Assembly (NCBI GenBank): GCA_944326255.1
Contig: CALVDG010000004.1
Location: 1-64,000 of the forward strand
Direction of reading: 5' to 3'
Source of the DNA: an uncultured Bacteroidales bacterium
GTDB taxonomy: Bacteria > Bacteroidota > Bacteroidia > Bacteroidales > UBA932
DNA: 64,000 nucleotides
Both the position numbers and the translations under genes were made by a program. Under the pieces are notes generated by a model. The model was given only the letters and a program-made list of their open reading frames with translations. It did no database searches and was not told the DNA's origin. The first letter of the stretch is position 1, and each line of letters opens with the position of its first letter. This document shows, piece by piece, positions 54,667 through 61,152 of the stretch.

Positions 54667-54851
54667 TTTCAGATTTTCCGTAAGTCTGCAAAAAGGAGGG
54701 ATTTATGGTTTATTATGGAGATGAGATAATCCGTAGGCTCCCTGCTGTTACCACAGGAAAAGAAATGGGAAAATTTTATAGAACTTTTGCTCATTATTGG
54801 TGACAAAAGCACACTGCCTCACTAAAGAAACGTAAGATTTTACACGGGCTG

Positions 54852-54883
54852 TTTGCTTTTTATGGATCTTTGAGTTACTTTTG
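54852..54883 (+). promoter_or_regulatory. Promoter of the small ORF / lipoprotein transcript
   Basis: TTTG (54852-54855), 20-nt spacer, TACTTTTG (54876-54883): a near-perfect Bacteroidota promoter in the 420-bp gap after the DUF3089 gene. The rest of the gap (54667-54851) shows no convincing gene. Confidence 0.65.
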
Positions 54884-54910
54884 TAACGGACGCTAACAAA
54901 CTGACAGACC

Positions 54911-55048
54911 ATGAGACACAGCACTATCTCCAAAACGTCCGTTTACTCTTCCTCCATGCCTGCCCAAGGCATGGAGTACTGCAATGACCTCTCCGCCATC
55001 GGAGACGGAATCTCCCGCCTCATACGACCCTCCCGTGAGCTAATATGA
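54911..55048 (+). CDS. Small ORF (45 aa), possible leader peptide or small protein
   Basis: Runs from an ATG about 20 nt after the predicted transcription start to a TGA 38 nt before the lipoprotein gene at 55087. Ser/Thr/Arg-rich, no membrane helix. A perfect hairpin CCATGCCT / AGGCATGG (54954-54961, 54967-54974) lies inside it. No family recognised. It may be translated as a small protein or act as a translated leader controlling the lipoprotein. Confidence 0.4.
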   Translation: MRHSTISKTSVYSSSMPAQGMEYCNDLSAIGDGISRLIRPSRELI

Positions 55049-55086
55049 GGAATATTTAACTATTCAAAACCAAAAACACTAACAGT

Positions 55087-55788
55087 ATGAGAAAGTTTAT
55101 TTTAATTTTAACGGCAATCATCACCATAGCGTCCCTGCTCTTCGCAGGCGGATGTGAGAAAAACAAAATCGGTACGGACAATAAGGCTAATCCAGACATT
55201 GTGGATATTGGCACAAGTGTTACAGGGCATTTCATAAACCTATATGTCATACCTGACAGCATAAGTATCGGTAATACTACCTACTTTGATACAGACAGTA
55301 CCTGGACTCTGATATTCAAAGGCGATGACATTACGCATCAGTACAAGGACTCGGCCATGCTCAGGAAGCTCTCTGAGTCACTGGGAGACACATCCTACAC
55401 AGAATCGACTACCCCTAGTTATGCAAGGGCCGTTGCGGGGACTGTATATTCGGTGGACGTCGTCTGCGACAGGGACTTTCTCGGTGTAGAGGCCGGCAAG
55501 AGTCTCGGCGGTATAGTGATGCTGAGGGCCCTGTCGGCATACGAGTTCATCCAAAGCGGCTATACAGCCACATTCGACATGCCTTATTGGATAGACTATC
55601 CAAAGTCGAATCTTTATCCGATAGAGACCGTCGGAACGGAGATAGGCACTGACGGACTGAAAGCCATAGAGCCAAGGTGCCGACTGCATTTCACCGAGAT
55701 ACCCGAAGGTATAGGCGAGTGTACTTTCACCGTGACAGTCAGTGTAGATGACAGACAACTCCAATGCTCAGTCACGCAGAGTTTCTAA
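55087..55788 (+). CDS. Lipoprotein of unknown function
   Basis: 233 residues. Signal peptide with lipobox AGGC, then a beta-rich domain (VTGHFINLYVIPDSISIGNTTYFDTDSTWTLIFKGDD; CTFTVTVSVDDRQLQCSVTQSF). The C-terminal strand pattern resembles Ig-like domains. No family recognised. It shares the promoter at 54852 with the small ORF and ends before a strong terminator. Confidence 0.65.
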   Translation: MRKFILILTAIITIASLLFAGGCEKNKIGTDNKANPDIVDIGTSVTGHFINLYVIPDSISIGNTTYFDTDSTWTLIFKGDDITHQYKDSAMLRKLSESLGDTSYTESTTPSYARAVAGTVYSVDVVCDRDFLGVEAGKSLGGIVMLRALSAYEFIQSGYTATFDMPYWIDYPKSNLYPIETVGTEIGTDGLKAIEPRCRLHFTEIPEGIGECTFTVTVSVDDRQLQCSVTQSF

Positions 55789-55875
55789 GCCACAAAGCAA
55801 ATAGGCTGATATTTACGGAACTACACTCCTGTCACCCTCATCTTCAATGCCTTGCATTTTACTGATTACCTTAAA

Positions 55876-55911
55876 GGGGCTGTGCCAAACGTTCATTTTG
55901 ACACAGCCCCC
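55876..55911. terminator. Bidirectional terminator between the lipoprotein gene and tRNA-Ala
   Basis: GGGGCTGTGCCA / TGACACAGCCCC stem (one mismatch) with loop AACGTTCATTT; T-rich on the plus strand (CTTCGTTTTG) and TTT on the minus strand. Confidence 0.8.
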
Positions 55912-55920
55912 TTCGTTTTG

Positions 55921-55994
55921 TGGAGCATACCGGAGTCGAACCGGTTACCTCGACACTGCCAGTGTCGCGCTCTAGCCAAATGAGCTAATGCCCC
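55921..55994 (-). tRNA. tRNA-Ala (anticodon GGC)
   Basis: Minus-strand cloverleaf of 74 nt without encoded CCA. Acceptor GGGGCAT / ATGCTCC with the G3-U70 wobble that is the alanine identity element; D arm with AGCTCATTTGGCTAGAGC; anticodon stem CGACA/TGTCG with loop CTGGCAG giving GGC; T arm CCGG-TTCGACT-CCGG; discriminator A. Confidence 0.95.
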
Positions 55995-56020
55995 GTCACC
56001 CACTCTCCTAAGTGGGACTG

Positions 56021-56050
56021 CAAATATAAGGCAATTTTTTTATTTACAAA
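56021..56050 (-). promoter_or_regulatory. Promoter of tRNA-Ala
   Basis: Minus strand: TTTG (56047-56050), 18-nt spacer, TATATTTG (56021-56028), 27 nt before the tRNA 5' end. Confidence 0.65.
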
Positions 56051-56115
56051 AAATATTCATTTATGCCACAACTACCCTATTCTCTGCATTTCTCCAAATG
56101 GAATACCGGCAAATA

Positions 56116-56691
56116 CTATCCGAGCAGTCCGTCGACGGCATTCCAGTCTACAAGACTCCACCATGCGTTGAGGTAGTCAGCCCTGCGGTTGCGGTAATCG
56201 ATATAGTAGGCATGTTCCCATACATCCACAGTCAGCAGGGGACGCAATCCTTTGCGCATGGGATTGCCGGCGTTCGGTTCTGAGGCGATGGAGAGTCGTC
56301 CATCTCCGTCAGATACCAGCCAAGCCCATCCTGATCCGAAAAGTGATACGGCGGTCTGAGTGAACTGTGTCTTGAACTCTTCAAAACTCCCGAAGGCTTT
56401 CTCTATGGCTTTCAACAGCCTTTGAGGAATCTCCGGCTGTGACGGGGTAAGACCTTTGAAGAAGAAAGTGTGGTTCCAGGTCTGGGCGGCGTTGTTGAGA
56501 ATGCCGCCGTCGGCCTTCATGATGATCTCCTCCAGGGAGGAGTCTTCAAAGGGCGTTCCCTGAATCAGTCTGTTCAGATTGTCGATGTAGGTCTGCAGGT
56601 GTTTTCCATAATGGAATTCCAATGTCTCGCGGCTCATTGCCGGTTCCAGTGCCTCAAGCGCGTAGGGCAGTTCTGGTAATAGATGTTTCAT
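56116..56691 (-). CDS. sodB: Superoxide dismutase, Fe type
   Basis: 191 residues. Converts superoxide to O2 and H2O2 in the cytosol. Metal ligands His27, His74, Asp156 and His160 (DVWEHAYYIDYRN). Gln70 in NAAQTWNHTFFF is the residue typical of iron rather than manganese forms. Monocistronic. Confidence 0.96.
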   Translation of the reverse strand: MKHLLPELPYALEALEPAMSRETLEFHYGKHLQTYIDNLNRLIQGTPFEDSSLEEIIMKADGGILNNAAQTWNHTFFFKGLTPSQPEIPQRLLKAIEKAFGSFEEFKTQFTQTAVSLFGSGWAWLVSDGDGRLSIASEPNAGNPMRKGLRPLLTVDVWEHAYYIDYRNRRADYLNAWWSLVDWNAVDGLLG

Positions 56692-56781
56692 GATACTAAA
56701 TGGTTAAGTGCATTAATGATATCCCAAGATACGGACAATCTTCCGGCTTTCCAAGAAAAATCAGGTATTTATTACATTATC

Positions 56782-56826
56782 GGGGAAAGAGAACCGTTTT
56801 CGCCGAAAAACCCGGCACTTTCCCCG
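56782..56826. repeat. 45-bp imperfect palindromic repeat, copy 1
   Basis: Outer arms GGGGAAAG / CTTTCCCC with inner GAACCGTTTTCG and CCCGGCA. About 41 of 45 positions match copy 2 at 57242-57286, in the same orientation. The two bound a gene-free stretch of about 415 bp. Confidence 0.8.
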
Positions 56827-56867
56827 CACCCCATTCACACCCTTTAAGAACCTGACAGCATAGACTC

Positions 56868-56976
56868 TATGAAAATTCCAGCAACGAGAAAAGACTAGCC
56901 GCCCTCGGCTCTAGAGGGAGGGGCCCGCCGCAAAGCGGTGGGAGGGCCTGGTCTTTTCGACTGCTGGATTTTCATA
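56868..56976. other. Long hairpin element (about 109 nt) in the gene-free stretch
   Basis: Nested complementary blocks: TATGAAAAT and CCAGCA (56868-56883, one bulge) pair with TGCTGGATTTTCATA (56962-56976); GAAAAGACTAG (56887-56897) pairs with CTGGTCTTTTC (56948-56958). The GC-rich centre contains smaller hairpins (CCCTC...GAGGG; CCGC...GCGG). It could be a structured RNA or a MITE-like element. No promoter box or ORF was found with it. Confidence 0.55.
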
Positions 56977-57241
56977 AGAACACCACACAGGGGAAAGTGT
57001 CGTTTCCCCAAAGGCTGGCTTAATAAGAACTTAGAACTTTTACAATGTCCAACACACCGCTCAAATGTATTGTGCTGATTATTAGGCGCATACAATCTGG
57101 CGATTTGCTGGACTGCCCGCTTTTAGCCATAAAAACGCCATTTCACCCCAAGTCCAGCAGATGCTTTTTTTCAGAGTGCCTGTATACTAAGCACTTCCCA
57201 AAGCAGGCCCTGCTGGACCTCCTCAGAAGTCTCATGCCGCG
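56977..57241. other. Gene-free remainder between sodB and folA
   Basis: No gene recognised. It contains GGGGAAAGTGTCGTTTCCCC, a short palindromic echo of the flanking 45-bp repeats (near 56990-57009), and several TCCAGCAG / CTGCTGGA words (around 57105, 57152 and 57210) that also occur in the hairpin to the left, suggesting one composite repeat-rich element. Confidence 0.45.
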
Positions 57242-57286
57242 GGGGAAAGTGAACCGTTTTCGCGGAAATTCCCGGCACTTTCCCCG
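57242..57286. repeat. 45-bp imperfect palindromic repeat, copy 2
   Basis: Same as copy 1 at 56782-56826 with four differences. It lies just downstream of the folA stop codon (minus strand) and could also form a hairpin there, though without a T run. Confidence 0.8.
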
Positions 57287-57308
57287 GGGGTGAGTATTCC
57301 TTTATTCC

Positions 57309-57812
57309 TTAACGCCTGACGTAGGTTACAAATGAATAGTCATAGCCGGAGCGGTCATCGTGCCGGAGCTCTGAGCGCGTCATCTCCTTCCAGACAGCCG
57401 GGTCTATCTGAGGGAAAAACACCTCGGCATCATCTATTACGGCCTCCACTTCGGTGATGTAAAGCCTCTCCGCCAAAGGCATGGCCTGACGGTACAGCTG
57501 TCCGCCGCCTATGACGAACACCTCCTCAGAGCCGGGACCCGAGGACTGAGCCAGCGCTATACCATCCTCCACAGAGGCGCAGAATTCAGCAGCACAGCCC
57601 TCCGGAGCCGGATGACGGCTGCTCACCACTATATTTTTCCTGCCCGGCAAAGGTCTCTCCCCAAGCGAAAGCCAGGTATTGTATCCCATAACGACAGGAT
57701 GACCGTAAGTAACCTGCTTGAAGTATTTCAAGTCCCCGGAAATATGCCAGGGCATCTTGTTGCCGCGTCCTATAGCGTTATTACGGGCTTTTGCAACTAT
57801 AAGCGATATCAT
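57309..57812 (-). CDS. folA: Dihydrofolate reductase
   Basis: 167 residues. MISLIVAKARNNAIGRGNKMPWHISGDLKYFKQVTYGHPVVMGYNTWLSLG contains the substrate-loop and NADPH motifs; EEVFVIGGGQLYRQA is the second NADPH motif. Recycles dihydrofolate formed by thymidylate synthase, whose gene lies 26 nt upstream in the same operon. Confidence 0.97.
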   Translation of the reverse strand: MISLIVAKARNNAIGRGNKMPWHISGDLKYFKQVTYGHPVVMGYNTWLSLGERPLPGRKNIVVSSRHPAPEGCAAEFCASVEDGIALAQSSGPGSEEVFVIGGGQLYRQAMPLAERLYITEVEAVIDDAEVFFPQIDPAVWKEMTRSELRHDDRSGYDYSFVTYVRR

Positions 57813-57838
57813 AGCCTTTTCTCTTAAACCAACATATA

Positions 57839-58633
57839 TCAGACTGCTACGGGAGCCTTGATGGCCGGCCAGGGATCGTAGCCCTCCAGAGTAAAGTCGG
57901 GATAGTCGAAATCAAATACCGAGCGTACATCCGGATTGAGTCTCATCACTGGCAGCTGTCTCGGTGTACGGGAAAGCTGCTCGCGCACCTGGTCGAAATG
58001 GTTGAGGTAGATGTGCACGTCCCCGAACGTATGCACGAAGTCTCCGGGAGTATAGCCGCACTCCTGGGCCACCATCATGGTCAGCAAGGCATACGAGGCG
58101 ATGTTGAACGGCACTCCCAGAAAGACATCAGCGCTGCGCTGGTAGAGCTGGCAGGAGAGCCGCCCGTCCGCCACGTAGAACTGGAAGAGGGTGTGGCATG
58201 GCGGCAGGGCCATCCGTTCCACCTCTGCTGGATTCCAGGCCGATACGATGTGACGGCGGGAGTCAGGATTGCGTTTGAGAGAATCCAGTACCTGAGAGAG
58301 CTGGTCGATGGTACGTCCGTCGGGAGCGGGCCAGGAACGCCACTGATGACCGTAGACAGGTCCCAGGTCTCCGTTCGCATCGGCCCATTCGTCCCAGATG
58401 GTCACCTTATGGTCATGCAGGTATTTGATATTGGTATCCCCCTTGATAAACCACAGCAATTCGTATATAATCGAGCGCAGATGGACTTTCTTCGTAGTCA
58501 GAAGGGGGAAACCCTCCGAAAGGTCAAATCTCATCTGATAGCCGAAAACGGACTTTGTGCCGGTACCCGTCCGGTCGGACTTGACATGTCCGTTATCCAT
58601 GATATGCTGCAAAAGCTCCAGATACTGTTTCAT
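57839..58633 (-). CDS. thyA: Thymidylate synthase
   Basis: 264 residues, the usual ThyA length. Makes dTMP from dUMP with methylene-tetrahydrofolate. Active-site Cys in [31 protein letters not shown] and the phosphate-binding [10 protein letters not shown] are intact. First gene of thyA-folA. Confidence 0.98.
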   Translation of the reverse strand: MKQYLELLQHIMDNGHVKSDRTGTGTKSVFGYQMRFDLSEGFPLLTTKKVHLRSIIYELLWFIKGDTNIKYLHDHKVTIWDEWADANGDLGPVYGHQWRSWPAPDGRTIDQLSQVLDSLKRNPDSRRHIVSAWNPAEVERMALPPCHTLFQFYVADGRLSCQLYQRSADVFLGVPFNIASYALLTMMVAQECGYTPGDFVHTFGDVHIYLNHFDQVREQLSRTPRQLPVMRLNPDVRSVFDFDYPDFTLEGYDPWPAIKAPVAV

Positions 58634-58689
58634 GAGAAAATTCTAAAGTTCCTTCAAAGATAGGCAATTTCTTTGAAAACGCCACTTCT

Positions 58690-58758
58690 CCGGCCAAGTG
58701 CCACATCAATTTCCGGCCAAGTGCCACATCAATTTCCGGCCAAGTGCCACAATGAATA
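58690..58758 (+). repeat. Three 23-bp tandem repeats before ATPase gene at 58820
   Basis: Units start at 58690, 58713 and 58736, period exactly 23 bp, each containing GGCCAAGTGCCACA; the first two continue ATCAATTT and the third diverges after CACA. A degenerate partial unit (GCCACTTCTCCGG) precedes them. Different in sequence from the 23-bp repeats at 42291 but the same period, copy number and TGCCACA core. Confidence 0.9.
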
Positions 58759-58763
58759 TTGTT

Positions 58764-58799
58764 AATATTTTGAAATTCAAAATATTATCTTTATTTTTG
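58764..58799 (+). promoter_or_regulatory. Promoter with overlapping perfect palindrome
   Basis: TTTG (58769-58772), 19-nt spacer, TATTTTTG (58792-58799) form a perfect Bacteroidota promoter. A perfect 23-bp palindrome (AATATTTTGAA, one A, TTCAAAATATT; 58764-58786) covers the -33 box and spacer, as an operator would. Confidence 0.75.
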
Positions 58800-58819
58800 C
58801 TTCCACTAATTCTAAACAC

Positions 58820-60100
58820 ATGAATGATTATAAACCCAGAGTTGCCGACAGCCGTCTTACCGACCTTCTGGACGCTATGGGCGCAGTCCTGATAGAAGGC
58901 CCGAAATACTGCGGCAAGACTACCCTTGCCGAACAGCATTCCGGCAGCATCCTGTATATGGCCGATCCCGAGATCAGGGAACAGAATATCACCATGGCCC
59001 AGACCAATATCAGCAGGCTTCTTCAAGGGACTGCACCGAGGCTCATAGATGAATGGCAGATAGCCCCACAACTCTGGGACGCGGTCAGAAATGAAGTGGA
59101 TAAAAGAAAAGACGACGGACAATTTATACTGACAGGCTCGGCTGTACCGCCGAAAACCGAAGAGATCTTTCATACCGGTACGGGCAGGATAGCGTGGCTG
59201 AGACTACGGACGATGAGTCTTTGGGAATCCATGGAGTCCACAGGTGATGTCAGTCTCGGAGCACTGTTCAGATCTGCCGACACTGTAGACGGAGCAAGTA
59301 ATCTGGACATAGAACAGCTGGCATATATTATCTGCCGGGGCGGCTGGCCGAAGGCAGTACTGAAAAAAAGCCGGAAAGCCGCCTTGATACAGGCTGAGGA
59401 ATATTTCGAGACTGTAACACGGTTTGATATCTCCAGGGTGGACGATGTGGAGCGCGACCCTGAGACGGCACGGCGTCTCATGCGGTCCTACGCCCGCAAT
59501 CAGGGCAGCCAGGCCAGTGCCGGTACAATACTGGCCGACCTGAAGGCCCATGAGGGCGACACTGTCAATGAAAACACTGTCTATTCCTATATCAAAGCCC
59601 TGAAGAAGATTTTCGTAATAGAAGACTCGCTCGCATGGAATCCCAACCTCCGCAGCAAGACCGCTGTACGTACTTCGGATACACGTTATTTCACCGATCC
59701 GTCCATTGCCACAGCCGCTCTGGGCCTCGGTCCGGAAGATCTTCTCAACGACCTCAATACTTTCGGGCTGCTGTTCGAGACACTGTGCATCAGAGATCTT
59801 AGAGTATATGCAGAGGCTATTGGAGGAAAAATATATCACTACAGAGACAAGAACAACCTTGAATGTGATGCCGTCATACACCTTAAGAACGGCAGATACG
59901 GCCTCGTAGAGATTAAACTCGGAGGCCACGACCTCATAGAGGAAGGAGCTGCGACTTTATCTGCTCTGGCAAATAAAATAGATACAGTCAAAATGCCTGC
60001 CCCGGCATTTATGATGATTCTGACCGGCACAGGCCAATATGCCTATAAACGTCCGAAAGACGGCATCCTAGTCGTACCTGTCGGATGCCTGAGAGACTGA
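58820..60100 (+). CDS. Solitary AAA_14/DUF4143 ATPase with PD-(D/E)xK-like C-terminus
   Basis: 426 residues, paralogue of the protein at 42396 over its whole length. P-loop EGPKYCGKTT (26-35), Walker B RLIDEW, sensor FILTGSAV, winged-helix-like middle, C-terminal LECDAVI and Glu364-Ile-Lys366 in VEIKLGG as the nuclease-like pair. Stands alone between thyA and an EEP-family gene; its last 33 nt overlap the 3' end of that convergent gene. Three 23-bp repeats and a palindromic operator lie upstream. Biological role unknown. Confidence 0.87.
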   Translation: MNDYKPRVADSRLTDLLDAMGAVLIEGPKYCGKTTLAEQHSGSILYMADPEIREQNITMAQTNISRLLQGTAPRLIDEWQIAPQLWDAVRNEVDKRKDDGQFILTGSAVPPKTEEIFHTGTGRIAWLRLRTMSLWESMESTGDVSLGALFRSADTVDGASNLDIEQLAYIICRGGWPKAVLKKSRKAALIQAEEYFETVTRFDISRVDDVERDPETARRLMRSYARNQGSQASAGTILADLKAHEGDTVNENTVYSYIKALKKIFVIEDSLAWNPNLRSKTAVRTSDTRYFTDPSIATAALGLGPEDLLNDLNTFGLLFETLCIRDLRVYAEAIGGKIYHYRDKNNLECDAVIHLKNGRYGLVEIKLGGHDLIEEGAATLSALANKIDTVKMPAPAFMMILTGTGQYAYKRPKDGILVVPVGCLRD

Positions 60101-61066
60101 GGGCAGCAGGAGAACTATGGGCAGATGGTCACTGGCACCGCCGTGCCACATGGGACCGTAGTAGGAACGGAGAGGCTTGACACCTAAGAACTTGTCATCT
60201 TCCTCAAGCAGCATAGAATGAGAATATATCTCCATCACGGCCTCCCCGACAGCGGGGCTTACTAAGAAATGATCGATCAGCTCCCATTTCCCGTTGTATT
60301 TCAGAGTCCCCTCCCCTCTCCTGTGCAGGCTCATCGCCAAATTGACAAGGCCGGTACCAGAAGTCAGGGACAGCACAGGCGGAGCTTCCGGAATATCATT
60401 GAAGTCTCCTGTAATAACCACGGCCGGTAACTCCCCGGAAAGACTGTCCCTCAGCCCAAGCACGGCCCGGCGCAGAGTATCCGAGGCCGCCTGCCGGAAA
60501 GGCCGGGTGTACTCATCCCCGCCGAACTTTGAAGGCCAGTGATTGACAAATACATGAACGGTCTCCCCTGTCCCGGTCAGCACGCCCGCAACATAAAGAA
60601 TATCCCTTGTGGGCCTGTCTCCACCTGTCAGCACTCCCAGCGTCCTGACATCCAGCACCCGGAAGCTGTCCTGCCTGTAGATCAGAGCCACGTCTATCCC
60701 CCGGCGGTCCGGCGAGTCACGGTGTACTATATCGTATCCGAGCTTGGCCAGCGGGGTCCGCTCGACCAACTGACGCAGCACCATACGGTTCTCAACCTCG
60801 GCAAAGGCCGCCAGGACAGGAAAATCTCCGTACCGGTCATGCATGGACAGCAGTGCCTTGGCTATCATGTTGCGCTTGTCCAGGAACTTGCTCCACGTCC
60901 AGTGCCTGTAGCCGCCAGGGGTAAACTCCTCGTCCACGGTAAGGCTGTCATCAAAGGGATCAAAATAATTCTCCAGATTCCAGAAAATCATATAGGGCCG
61001 CTGCCAGGCGCACGCGGTTGCGGTCAGAAATACCGCAAATATCATCACAATTATCCTTCGCCTCAT
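60068..61066 (-). CDS. Secreted endonuclease/exonuclease/phosphatase (EEP) family protein
   Basis: About 332 residues. Signal peptide MRRRIIVMIFAVFLTATACA, then the EEP fold: FWNLENYFDP (metal Asn/Glu), FAEVENR, HRDSPDRRGIDVALIYR, VNHWPSKFGG, VVITGDFNDIPEAPPV and ASDHLPIVLLL (catalytic Asp-His). All active-site motifs are present. Commonly annotated as endonuclease or sphingomyelinase-like in Bacteroidota; substrate not determined. The start at 61066 begins the signal peptide; 61075 is an alternative. Convergent overlap with the ATPase gene. Confidence 0.85.
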   Translation of the reverse strand: MRRRIIVMIFAVFLTATACAWQRPYMIFWNLENYFDPFDDSLTVDEEFTPGGYRHWTWSKFLDKRNMIAKALLSMHDRYGDFPVLAAFAEVENRMVLRQLVERTPLAKLGYDIVHRDSPDRRGIDVALIYRQDSFRVLDVRTLGVLTGGDRPTRDILYVAGVLTGTGETVHVFVNHWPSKFGGDEYTRPFRQAASDTLRRAVLGLRDSLSGELPAVVITGDFNDIPEAPPVLSLTSGTGLVNLAMSLHRRGEGTLKYNGKWELIDHFLVSPAVGEAVMEIYSHSMLLEEDDKFLGVKPLRSYYGPMWHGGASDHLPIVLLLPSVSQASDRYD

Positions 61067-61094
61067 ATCATACATGAATTTGGATACAAACATA

Positions 61095-61130
61095 CGAAAA
61101 ACAGCCGGTCCCACAAAGTGAAACCGGCTG
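61095..61130 (-). terminator. Terminator of the lptC-ppiD operon
   Basis: On the minus strand: CAGCCGGT, loop TTCACTTTGTGGG, ACCGGCTG, then TTTTT. Confidence 0.88.
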
Positions 61131-61152
61131 CTATATCGGAAAGCCCGCTCTC

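Noticed and set aside
54705..54803. 32-codon ORF preceded by AAAGGAGGG
   Set aside because: A Shine-Dalgarno-like run is not used by most Bacteroidota genes; there is no promoter, no family, and the ORF is too short to support.
58690..58758. Short regularly spaced repeats resembling a mini CRISPR
   Set aside because: Units are directly tandem with no variable spacers, only about three copies, and no cas genes nearby.
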